NCBI GenBank assembly: GCA_039819665.1
Contig: JBCBRM010000003.1
Coordinates: forward strand, 62,001 to 126,000
Source of the DNA: JAWPMV01 sp039819665
Lineage (GTDB): Bacteria > Bacteroidota > Bacteroidia > J057
Reading direction: 5' to 3'
Length of the DNA stretch: 64,000 bases
In this document: positions 1 through 7,602 of the stretch, in pieces
Position numbering within the stretch: position 1 is the first letter of the stretch
Layout: every line of letters begins with the position of its first letter
Notes under the pieces: model-generated
Databases searched by the model: none
The model's input: only the letters and a program-made list of their open reading frames with translations
What the model was told of the DNA's origin: nothing
Made by a program: the position numbers and the translations under genes

Positions 1-330
1 CACTGATTATTTTCAGCCATTCCCAATTATGAGCTTGAATGCCTGGGGCTTTAGTTCCTTATTTAGAGCTCGAAACAATTGATTGGGCTGAAATATATAA
101 AGGGTGCTTAATAATGGGATCGGGAAAATAGATTCTTGATTGTATTATTGCTCGTGGTGAATGAATTCAGAAACGGCTAATGAAAACCCTAAATCAATTG
201 ATGCCTATTGAAACAATCTCACTAATTATAGAAAGTGAAACATAAGGTTTCACGCGTTCTCCTAAATTCAACCTTGTTCCAAAATTTTTCTTGAAATCAG
301 AAACAAATCAAATTAACCGGAAGGAAGTAT
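1..330. other. Upstream region of the OmpA-family gene
   Basis: No convincing coding region is seen here. The last bases carry a Shine-Dalgarno-like AAGGAAG at 321-327, three bases before the ATG at 331, which supports that start. The rest is AT-rich leader or promoter DNA. I could not place a clear -33/-7 pair. Confidence 0.5.
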
Positions 331-2079
331 ATGAAAAAACTAAGACATCTACTGTTGTTGATGTTCCTTTGCTCTACCATGACTGGCGTAATGCTAGCTC
401 AGGATGATGATAAGTATAAAAATGTCCGTAAGAGCGATTACGATCAGAAGGATCAATACGACGATGGTGACTACTTATTCCCCCCCGAGCCCAAAAACAA
501 TTGGTCTATCGGTCTTAAAGGAGGATTAGCGTATGTTGCTGGAGATGTTAAAGCTCAGCCTGGGGCTGGTTTTGCACTCGACGTTCGTAAAGCATTGGGA
601 CACGTATTCTCACTTCGCTTGCAAGCAGGTATAGGCCAGACTGAAGGCCTTAACTACCAACCAACTACTGGATACAGAAATCATGTGGGTAACCCTTGGA
701 ATGATGTATATTATTCAGGAGGAGTAAATCAAATTGATAACTCTACTGTTCCACCCGAAGTTTATTACAACTATCAAATGAGATATGGAGACCTGGCTCT
801 ACAAGCTGTGGTTAACCTAAACAATATCAACTTCTACAAGGAGCAGGCTCAGTGGAACGTTTATGCTGCTGCTGGTGTAGGTGTAATGGCCTACAATACA
901 AAAGTAGATGCCGGTAGAGGAGCAAATGTTGATCCGTATGACTTTAGCTCTGTACCTCCTCTTTCAGGAAGTAACTCCTTTTTCAACATTGGAGGAAGAA
1001 GAGATGTTGTAAATGCCCTTAAAGGTATTGTTGATGGTGATTTTGAATCTCCTGGGGAAGGACATACAGATGAGACAGCTATCCAAATTAGTGGCGATAA
1101 CTATGTAGTAAACCCTGTATTGACAGTTGCTGCTGGTCTGCGCTATCGTTTGGGAAGAAGAGTTGAGCTTGAACTTGAGCACAGAATCGCCTGGTCAAAC
1201 GATGACCTTCTTGATGGTCAGCGCTGGCAAGAAGTTGGCGGAACTCTGACTCCTCTGACTCGTGATTTTGACAGTTATAACCACACGACCCTCGGTATCC
1301 ACTTCCGTCTGGGTAAAGGAGAAGAATCTCTTTGGTGGAGCAACCCACTCACTGAAGTATATAGTAGTGCACAGGAAGCTCGTGAGATCGTTAAGCGTCT
1401 TACCGACGATAGCGACAACGATGGTGTACCCGATCTGTATGACAAAGAGCCAGATACTCCGATCGATAGCCCTGTTGATGGACAAGGAAGAACCCTCGAC
1501 AGTGATCAGGACGGATATCCAGACAACGAAGATGACGAGCCTTTCACTCCTAAAGGATGTGATGTGGATGGAAACGGAGTTGCGCTTGATGCAGATAATG
1601 ACGGTGTACCTGACTGCTTCGATAAAGAGCCTAACTCACCTCCTGGCATGTACTACGATGCCAAAGGGGTAGCTATTCAAATGCCTGAAGTACCAACAGG
1701 AGCTGCTGACGTACCATGTCTGCTGCCTATCATCCACTTCGATTTGGATAAGGACGCGATCAAACCAGAATTCTATCCAGAGCTTTATTATATCGCTCAG
1801 GTGATGAAAAATGATCCTTCTTTGAGAGTACGTGCTACTGGACACGCTGATGTTCGTAACACTGACGCTTACAACGAAGATCTCTCTATGCGTCGCGTAA
1901 ATAACGCTGTGGACTTCATCGTAAACTCTTATGGAGTTGATCGTAGCCGCTTCGTTACAAGCTACCAGGGGGAGCAACAAAACCTAATTCAAAACCTACC
2001 TGCGAATCACTCAAACCGTAAACTGGAGCCTCTCCACTACGTAAATCGCCGGGTTGAATTTGAATGTGTAAGAGAATAG
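331..2079 (+). CDS. OmpA-family outer membrane protein with TSP3-like repeats
   Basis: A secreted protein of 582 residues. A signal peptide (about 1-23, cut before QDDD) is followed by a beta-barrel-like region to about residue 345. An acidic thrombospondin type-3-like calcium-binding stretch (about 359-445, repeated DxDxDGVPD) comes next, then a C-terminal OmpA/MotB peptidoglycan-binding domain (about 466-580, with IHFDLDKDAI, TGHAD and LSMRR motifs). Family knowledge says such proteins tie the outer membrane to the cell wall; in Bacteroidota some assist gliding or T9SS, but nothing nearby shows that here. It is monocistronic, with its own terminator at 2101-2133. The domain calls are strong; the specific role is unknown. 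Confidence 0.93.
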   Translation: MKKLRHLLLLMFLCSTMTGVMLAQDDDKYKNVRKSDYDQKDQYDDGDYLFPPEPKNNWSIGLKGGLAYVAGDVKAQPGAGFALDVRKALGHVFSLRLQAGIGQTEGLNYQPTTGYRNHVGNPWNDVYYSGGVNQIDNSTVPPEVYYNYQMRYGDLALQAVVNLNNINFYKEQAQWNVYAAAGVGVMAYNTKVDAGRGANVDPYDFSSVPPLSGSNSFFNIGGRRDVVNALKGIVDGDFESPGEGHTDETAIQISGDNYVVNPVLTVAAGLRYRLGRRVELELEHRIAWSNDDLLDGQRWQEVGGTLTPLTRDFDSYNHTTLGIHFRLGKGEESLWWSNPLTEVYSSAQEAREIVKRLTDDSDNDGVPDLYDKEPDTPIDSPVDGQGRTLDSDQDGYPDNEDDEPFTPKGCDVDGNGVALDADNDGVPDCFDKEPNSPPGMYYDAKGVAIQMPEVPTGAADVPCLLPIIHFDLDKDAIKPEFYPELYYIAQVMKNDPSLRVRATGHADVRNTDAYNEDLSMRRVNNAVDFIVNSYGVDRSRFVTSYQGEQQNLIQNLPANHSNRKLEPLHYVNRRVEFECVRE

Positions 2080-2100
2080 ACTAAGTTTATTCGCTAAAAA

Positions 2101-2133
2101 ACAGGCAATCTCCTTCCGGATTGCCTGTTTTTT
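2101..2133 (+). terminator. Rho-independent terminator of the OmpA gene
   Basis: A perfect 10-bp stem (ACAGGCAATC at 2101-2110, GATTGCCTGT at 2119-2128) with an 8-nt loop is followed by a T run, 21 bases after the stop codon. Confidence 0.93.
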
Positions 2134-2167
2134 TGTTTCAATTTTTTTGCCCCTTATCTTTCTACAG

Positions 2168-3085
2168 ATGTTATTAGTCGATCATACCCTTTTTCTGATC
2201 AATCCAGGGTCGGGAAAGCGAAATGATGCCGATCAGGTAGAAAATTTAATTGCAGATATTTATCAAAAGGCAGGAAAGAGGGTGCAAAGCTTGCGCATTG
2301 ACTTTGGTAGATTGGATGATCAACTAGAGGATGCGATTACCTCAGGGGTAAAAAATATCTATGCGGTAGGAGGAGATGGTACAGTAAATGCAATCGGCTC
2401 GAGGCTAGTTGGGAAAGCTGTCAATTTCGGCGTCATCCCCAATGGCTCTGGCAATGGCTATGCTCGCAACCTGGGATATTCAATTAAAACCCGTCTTGCC
2501 ATCCAACAATCCCTCAATTCCTGGGCCATCAAAGTAGATACGGGCCTCTTCAATGATCGCATTTTCCTCAATGTAGCCGGAATTGGCCTTGATGGGGAAG
2601 TTGCTCGAATTTTTGATGAAGGTGGCCAAAGAGGCTTTCGACCCTATGTGAAAAGTTCGGCCGAAGGCCTCAGGTCCTATCAGGCAGAAGATGTAAAGAT
2701 GATACTTGATGGGGAAGAAATGGAGTTTTCCGAACTCTACGGGATCGCAATCGCCAATGGCAAACAATGGGGCTATGATGCCAAGGTTTCTCCTCAGTCC
2801 AGCATTACAGATGGCTTACTTGATATTCTTGTGGTAAAGAAATTTCCCTTATTAAAAGTAGGTCTTGTTGTAAGCCGTCTTTTTAATGGCAAATTCGAAC
2901 GATCAAAATATGTCGAGGTTTTTCAGGGAAAATCGTTGAAGATTATTCGACAAGAAGCCGGTATTGCACAAATTGATGGGGAACCCTTCGAAAGTCTGGC
3001 GGAGATCAATGTGAGTATTAAAGAAAAATCCCTTAATGTGCTACTTCCTGGCACCTTAACCGAACAAAAGGTTCAAAGCCTTTAA
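2168..3085 (+). CDS. Diacylglycerol/lipid kinase (DAGK catalytic family)
   Basis: A 305-residue soluble lipid kinase of the DagK/YegS/sphingosine-kinase family. It transfers the ATP gamma-phosphate to a lipid hydroxyl, usually diacylglycerol, giving phosphatidate. Visible motifs are INPGSGK (11-17), the nucleotide-binding GGDGT (68-72), NGSGNGYAR, and a C-terminal QIDGEPF segment. I prefer the ATG at 2168 over an in-frame TTG at 2147, because the TTG lies right behind the OmpA terminator and the family N-terminus matches LLVDHTLFLINPGSG. The gene stands alone. Its lipid substrate cannot be read from sequence; a link to the neutral-lipid locus 3 kb downstream is possible but not shown. Confidence 0.92.
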   Translation: MLLVDHTLFLINPGSGKRNDADQVENLIADIYQKAGKRVQSLRIDFGRLDDQLEDAITSGVKNIYAVGGDGTVNAIGSRLVGKAVNFGVIPNGSGNGYARNLGYSIKTRLAIQQSLNSWAIKVDTGLFNDRIFLNVAGIGLDGEVARIFDEGGQRGFRPYVKSSAEGLRSYQAEDVKMILDGEEMEFSELYGIAIANGKQWGYDAKVSPQSSITDGLLDILVVKKFPLLKVGLVVSRLFNGKFERSKYVEVFQGKSLKIIRQEAGIAQIDGEPFESLAEINVSIKEKSLNVLLPGTLTEQKVQSL

Positions 3086-3205
3086 TTCCTTTTAATTTTT
3101 ATGTCTGGCTATGTCTAAGTCCTCTTTTTGAGGATTCTTAAGTATATTTACTACGTCAATCAGTATTAAAGAAGAAGGTAACTCTTTAATCACAATTCAA
3201 ATTTT

Positions 3206-3838
3206 ATGAAATTATTATCACACTTACTTGTCTCACTTCTCGTCTTGAGTTTGTGGGCTTGTTCTGGAACCAAAACTGAATCAAGTCAAGAGACTTCTGA
3301 AGCTGAAGAAGCTCCTAAAACAGAGGAGCCTGCAGAGGTAGCTTCAGAAGAAGTAATGTCCAATGACCTTTATTCTATCAAGGTCCTAAAAGGGGATATT
3401 CCAAGCCCTATGAAAGAACTCTCCGCCAGTTTTGGAGATACAGAGGTAAAAATTGTCTATGGAAGCCCTTCCGTAAAAGGTCGTGAACTATACGGAGGTC
3501 TTGTTCCCTATGGAGATGTCTGGCGCACAGGTGCCAATGAAGCTACAACCTTTGAAGCTTCTACAGATGTGGAAGTAGGAGGAGAAAGTCTTCCTGCCGG
3601 GAAATATGGTTTCTTCACCATTCCCGGTGAAAATGAGTGGACCCTGGTATTTAATTCTGTTAGTGATCAGTGGGGAGCCTACGACTATGACGCTTCCAAA
3701 GACGTATTGCGCGTAACAACTTCTCCTTCGGCTAGTGACGACATGTCAGAAACCATGGAGTTTAAGCGTACAGATGAAAATACAATTTCCTACCACTGGG
3801 GAAATTTGATGGTTCCTTTTACGGTAGCTGCTAAGTAA
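3206..3838 (+). CDS. DUF2911 family lipoprotein
   Basis: A 210-residue predicted lipoprotein with lipobox LWAC and the lipidated cysteine at residue 19. A Glu/Ser/Thr-rich linker (about 20-55) precedes a DUF2911 domain, recognisable from VKGRELYGGLVPYGDVWR, TGANEATTFE and LPAGKYGFFTIP. DUF2911 proteins are common in Bacteroidota, and their biochemical function is not established. The gene is monocistronic, followed by the long hairpin repeat at 3843-3925. Confidence 0.9.
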   Translation: MKLLSHLLVSLLVLSLWACSGTKTESSQETSEAEEAPKTEEPAEVASEEVMSNDLYSIKVLKGDIPSPMKELSASFGDTEVKIVYGSPSVKGRELYGGLVPYGDVWRTGANEATTFEASTDVEVGGESLPAGKYGFFTIPGENEWTLVFNSVSDQWGAYDYDASKDVLRVTTSPSASDDMSETMEFKRTDENTISYHWGNLMVPFTVAAK

Positions 3839-3842
3839 GGAA

Positions 3843-3925
3843 GTGTTTGTGTGTTAGTGTGTTAGAGTACGGACGTTATCTCCGATTCAACTCCAACACC
3901 CTAACACACTAATACGCTAACACCT
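3843..3925. repeat. Family A intergenic inverted repeat (GTGTTAG-type hairpin)
   Basis: The left arm GTGTGTTAGTGTGTTAGAGT is answered by a right arm rich in CTAACACACTAATACGCTAAC. It can form a long imperfect hairpin between two converging genes and may terminate transcription in both directions. Related copies lie near 6.05, 18.6, 23.4, 36.0, 53.2, 54.1 and 54.8 kb. Confidence 0.75.
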
Positions 3926-3928
3926 CTT

Positions 3929-5974
3929 TTACTCCACCCTCGCACGGATCCCGCCAAAGATATGCGAGCCCGCCCCTGCTTCATAAAATCTCCCTCCAAA
4001 CGCGTTGATGCGTACATTTCCCGGATAAAGCGTATTGAAAATGTTATTTACCCCAAAGAAGGGTTCCATTTCTCCCCAGGATCTTTTGAAAGTCCAGGCG
4101 ATTCTTGCATTTACTATTGAGTAAGGGTCTAACTTTATACTATTGCTATCATTGGTATAAATAGAACCTATGCTTTGCCACCAGGCTTTAACATAAAATC
4201 CAGAAGGATGTTGATAGCTAAGGGCTAGATATCCAGTCCTATCTGGAATGCCAGGCAGTTTATTTTCATCAAAAATGTCTTCATTGACCTGATAGTCCCT
4301 GTAGCTAAAATCATTTAGGCTAACACTTGCCATAGCATTTAGCCCTTTAGCCAACTCTGCATTTAGAAATATCTCTGCCCCTAAACGGTTTGAGCTTCCC
4401 GCATTGCGAAAGAATTCCCGATCAGGAAAAGCAGGTAGTTCGAAAGGAACCAGTTCATCAAATACACGGATATAATACAGAGACAACGCATACTGAATCT
4501 TCGACTCACTTCCTTTTACCCCAATTTCAAAATTTGTAGCTTTTTGTGGCTCGAGATCGGGATTGAACCCACCTCCTCCATCAGGATTGGCCGAAAGTTC
4601 ACTGAGGGTCGGAGTTTCAAAGCTGGTAGATACATTGGCGAAAAGGGAAAGACGTTGATTAGGCGCATATAGTATCCCAAACATGGGATTGAATTGCTGG
4701 AAATCCAGCTTACCTGAATCATCTCCATTTCCCAAAAAGCGATCTTCTGCTTCCAGATTGAGGGCATCAAAACGTAAACTCAAGTTCAGGTTGAATTGAG
4801 GACTGAGGTAAAGTTCCTGATATACATAAGCTCCGAAACTGAAAAAGCTTTCTAGCTGATCAAAGGTAGAGTCGCCAATTTCTCCCTCAACGTTAAAGAA
4901 ACGCATTCGATCATCTGCCTGGTAATCCAGATCGGTTCCTGCTTGAAGGCGATAGGCTTTTTTACCCAGATTCCCGGTATAGGTATAGGCAATCCCCCCA
5001 CCTGTATATGTTCGATCAATACTCACTGCTCCTCCAAATTCAAAAGGTAATCGGTTATCAAAATCCCTGTTTAGCCGATAGGCTCGGATATTGAGTCGCT
5101 GATTATCACTAAACCCTTTCTGGAAATTCAACGCAATCCTTCCTTGCTCAACACTTTCGCCCCCATCAAAATCTACATTACGCTGGCGGGCATCTCGAGG
5201 ATTATCGGTGAAAGTGGTTGAATCAACTCCTCCCGGATCATTGGCAAGTGGACTATTGACATAATTGGCAAAAAGTGTCAGGGAGGTCAGCGAATCCCAT
5301 TCATAGCGGAAACGACCATTTAATAACGTGTTTTCCATTTCACTATGACTTCTGTAGCCATCAGTTTGGGTATGGCTTCCATAAATCAATCCACTGAATT
5401 TCCCATACCGAAATCCCGCTTTTGCCTGATATCGTTGAAAGTTAAAGGAACCGCCAGAAATTCGAGCCTCAACAAAGGGTTCTGTTACATCTTCCGTTTG
5501 TAGGAGAATAACGCCTCCGGCTGCATTACCATAAATACCTGCTGCCGGTCCTCGAAGGATTTGCATATTTTGGATCAGGCCCATATCTACATTGTCAACC
5601 TGTGCCTGCCCATCTGGAGTAGATTCGGGTATACCATCTACCAGAAGCTTTACTCCTCTGATACCAAAAGCAGCCCTTGCACCAAATCCTCGAATGGATA
5701 CCCGGAGATCCTGCGCAAAATTATCCGCATTCAGTGCAAAAAGACCCGGTACTGCAACCAGGGATTCATTGATACTTAATTGTTGATTTCCTTGCTGAAT
5801 CGCCTGCTGGTCGATCCGACTTACCGAAAATGGCGTTCTTTGATCTGGCGTATTGACCCTCAAAGCATTTATCTCGATGGTTGGGAGTCTTTTTGTTTTG
5901 GTTGTATCCGTTTGGCCAAAAGAAAGCTGAGAGCTTAGGCAGAAAATAACTGCCAACAGAAAGTAGCGATTCAT
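3929..5974 (-). CDS. TonB-dependent outer membrane receptor
   Basis: A 681-residue receptor with a signal peptide (about 1-20). The plug domain (about 45-165) shows VSIRGFGARAAFGIRGVKLLVDG and LRGPAAGIYGNAAGGVI, and a beta-barrel follows, ending with the terminal aromatic-rich strand. It imports a substrate across the outer membrane using TonB-ExbBD energy. There is no carboxypeptidase-like N-terminal domain and no SusD partner, so a SusC-type glycan importer is unlikely. An iron-chelate, cobalamin or similar ligand is more typical, but the ligand is unknown. It is transcribed from its own candidate promoter (6004-6035). Confidence 0.93.
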   Translation of the reverse strand: MNRYFLLAVIFCLSSQLSFGQTDTTKTKRLPTIEINALRVNTPDQRTPFSVSRIDQQAIQQGNQQLSINESLVAVPGLFALNADNFAQDLRVSIRGFGARAAFGIRGVKLLVDGIPESTPDGQAQVDNVDMGLIQNMQILRGPAAGIYGNAAGGVILLQTEDVTEPFVEARISGGSFNFQRYQAKAGFRYGKFSGLIYGSHTQTDGYRSHSEMENTLLNGRFRYEWDSLTSLTLFANYVNSPLANDPGGVDSTTFTDNPRDARQRNVDFDGGESVEQGRIALNFQKGFSDNQRLNIRAYRLNRDFDNRLPFEFGGAVSIDRTYTGGGIAYTYTGNLGKKAYRLQAGTDLDYQADDRMRFFNVEGEIGDSTFDQLESFFSFGAYVYQELYLSPQFNLNLSLRFDALNLEAEDRFLGNGDDSGKLDFQQFNPMFGILYAPNQRLSLFANVSTSFETPTLSELSANPDGGGGFNPDLEPQKATNFEIGVKGSESKIQYALSLYYIRVFDELVPFELPAFPDREFFRNAGSSNRLGAEIFLNAELAKGLNAMASVSLNDFSYRDYQVNEDIFDENKLPGIPDRTGYLALSYQHPSGFYVKAWWQSIGSIYTNDSNSIKLDPYSIVNARIAWTFKRSWGEMEPFFGVNNIFNTLYPGNVRINAFGGRFYEAGAGSHIFGGIRARVE

Positions 5975-6003
5975 AAGTAGAGATGTATTATCCGTTTGTC
6001 GGA

Positions 6004-6035
6004 CGAAATTAGGGGTTTATTTGGAGGGGGGCAAA
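6004..6035 (-). promoter_or_regulatory. Candidate Bacteroidota-type promoter of the TonB receptor
   Basis: On the minus strand a TTTG (-33, at 6032-6035) is followed after 20 bases by TAATTTCG (6004-6011), one mismatch from TAnnTTTG. It lies 30 bases upstream of the receptor start codon. Confidence 0.45.
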
Positions 6036-6051
6036 AGTCAAAGACTTTTTA

Positions 6052-6110
6052 GGGTGTTCACTTGCTCTGGTGTTCATGTGCTTTAGATTGTTTCACGTCA
6101 ACACAAGAAC
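6052..6110. repeat. Degenerate family A intergenic repeat
   Basis: GGTGTTC occurs twice and is followed by CACGTCAACACAAGAAC, a looser version of the GTGTTAG hairpins seen elsewhere in the window. Confidence 0.45.
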
Positions 6111-6113
6111 TCA

Positions 6114-6138
6114 CTAGGCATCTTGAAAAGATGCCTAG
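6114..6138 (-). terminator. Hairpin at the end of the SARP gene
   Basis: A perfect 11-bp stem (CTAGGCATCTT and AAGATGCCTAG, 3-nt loop) overlaps the stop codon of the SARP-family gene. The following T tract is weak, so termination is likely but not certain. Confidence 0.65.
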
Positions 6139-6950
6139 CCCTTCGTTCTGATCTTTTGGTAAATATGCTTGGTTTCAGGTAGTGGTTCGACCCCAAATTC
6201 TCGGTCAAGAATTTCTTCACATTGACGATAAGTCTTTATGGCCATAGGGCGGTTCCCATTTTCCAAATAAGCTTCCATTTGAATGCGGTAGGCATCTTCC
6301 CAACTTGCATCGATCTGCAAGGCTCGTTGGGTGAGTCGGATACTTTCCATGGGGTTTTCACTAATCAATAATTCGCTGAGACTAATCAGGGCGCCTAAGG
6401 TTAGCAATTGGATGCGTTCGCGTTCCTCACTAGACCAATCATCATAAAGTCGTGCGGGTAGATATGCGCCCTGATAAAGCTCAGCAGCTTCCCGATAGGC
6501 CCGCTGTGCGAGTTTAGGTTGATCTGTAATTGTTTGGTTTCCTAAAGCGATTAGCTGAAGAAGTGCTTCAGTATCCAACCATATATCCGTTAAATCCAGT
6601 TGATAGGTCGGACCTTGTCTGACGATATATTTTGATTCGGTGCGGCTCTTACGATCAGGTTCCAGAACTTTACTTACACCATGATTAGCGACTTTAAAAT
6701 TTTGCTGACCTGCTTTTACCCCAAGATCGGGCCAAATTCCATCAATGATCTGCTCTTTATGCAAGCCATGTCGATGTCGATTGGTGACAAAAAACTGGAA
6801 GAGCTGCAGGGATACATCTCTGCCCCATTCCTTCGGATTTACCAATTCAGAAGATCGCCAAAGTTGAAATCTCCCAAGCGTCTGGACCCGAATGCTAGCA
6901 GTTTCTCTTTTGGCCAACAATACATTTATCTGATCTTCGGCCGCAATCAT
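6135..6950 (-). CDS. SARP/AfsR-type transcriptional activator (BTAD domain)
   Basis: A 271-residue regulator. It has an OmpR/PhoB-like winged helix (about 19-115, starting VQTLGRFQLWR and including LHKEQIIDGIWPD) and a bacterial transcriptional activation (BTAD) helical repeat domain (about 120-265, with LYQGAYLPARLYDDW and REFGVEPLPETK). SARP proteins bind direct heptamer repeats spaced at 11 bp just upstream of a -10 box and recruit RNA polymerase. Its ATG overlaps the stop of the upstream gene by one base (TAATG), so the two are translationally coupled. Exactly such a triple repeat precedes the phasin operon (17232-17277), which makes this the best candidate activator of the lipid-storage genes; that link is inference. 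Confidence 0.9.
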   Translation of the reverse strand: MIAAEDQINVLLAKRETASIRVQTLGRFQLWRSSELVNPKEWGRDVSLQLFQFFVTNRHRHGLHKEQIIDGIWPDLGVKAGQQNFKVANHGVSKVLEPDRKSRTESKYIVRQGPTYQLDLTDIWLDTEALLQLIALGNQTITDQPKLAQRAYREAAELYQGAYLPARLYDDWSSEERERIQLLTLGALISLSELLISENPMESIRLTQRALQIDASWEDAYRIQMEAYLENGNRPMAIKTYRQCEEILDREFGVEPLPETKHIYQKIRTKG

Positions 6951-7471
6951 TATGGATTATTTTGGGACAACTTATCTACTTTTTCATTCAGTGCAGCTAT
7001 GTCATGGGACAATTGCCCGAGCTGTTGCATGATTTGTTGATAATCAGATTTAGAAGCTGCTAACCAAGAATTTAGCTCCAATTTTTGGGAAAATCCCCCT
7101 TTCACTTGTTCGATTTGGTCCTGAATCTGATCCTGCAGTTGTGCCACCTGCTTTTTGGGATCTTTTAAGGTTTCCATTACCATGCGTGGGCCATCAAATG
7201 CCATTTTCTTCCAAAGATCAAAACTTTTAGACATGATCCCCTTTTGCTCTTCGAAGGGTTTGTCTTCCATTGCCATGATAGTGAGATCCGCCAATTTGCT
7301 CTGAATAAAAGCAAGTGCTTCATCAAATTCAGAGAACCGTTTTTCTTCTCCTCCCTGAACATGTCGGATATTTCCTCTCCATTGTACCTGAGGCTCACCA
7401 CTTTCATTATTGAAGATTTTTTGGGTGAATCTTAGCATAAAGGACGCCGTTTCATCTTTCTTGGAAGTCAT
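6950..7471 (-). CDS. Uncharacterised coiled-coil protein of the lipid-storage locus
   Basis: A 173-residue cytoplasmic protein with no signal peptide and no domain I can name. Residues about 10-60 form a mixed region (FMLRFTQKIF, VQWRGNIRHVQGGEEKRFS). The rest is amphipathic helix, with Gln-rich QLQDQIQDQIEQV and a C-terminal heptad-like segment ending in ALNEKVDKL. The helical C-terminal half resembles phasins or PhaE-like granule proteins in style only. It is divergent from the WS/DGAT gene (131 bp apart) and translationally coupled to the SARP gene. A granule-surface or regulator-partner role is inferred from context. Confidence 0.8.
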   Translation of the reverse strand: MTSKKDETASFMLRFTQKIFNNESGEPQVQWRGNIRHVQGGEEKRFSEFDEALAFIQSKLADLTIMAMEDKPFEEQKGIMSKSFDLWKKMAFDGPRMVMETLKDPKKQVAQLQDQIQDQIEQVKGGFSQKLELNSWLAASKSDYQQIMQQLGQLSHDIAALNEKVDKLSQNNP

Positions 7472-7602
7472 TCTACATATAGATTAGGTTCTGAAAAATT
7501 AAATTATGATAATATGCTTGTATCACCCTCAAAATTAGGGAAATAAAAGCAGTATTCTTGATAAAAGTTTTCTATATTTCCTAATAGTCTAATACTATTC
7601 AG

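Noticed and set aside
2147..2167. TTG start extending the lipid kinase by seven residues
   Set aside because: It begins right behind the upstream terminator, and the ATG at 2168 fits the family N-terminus.
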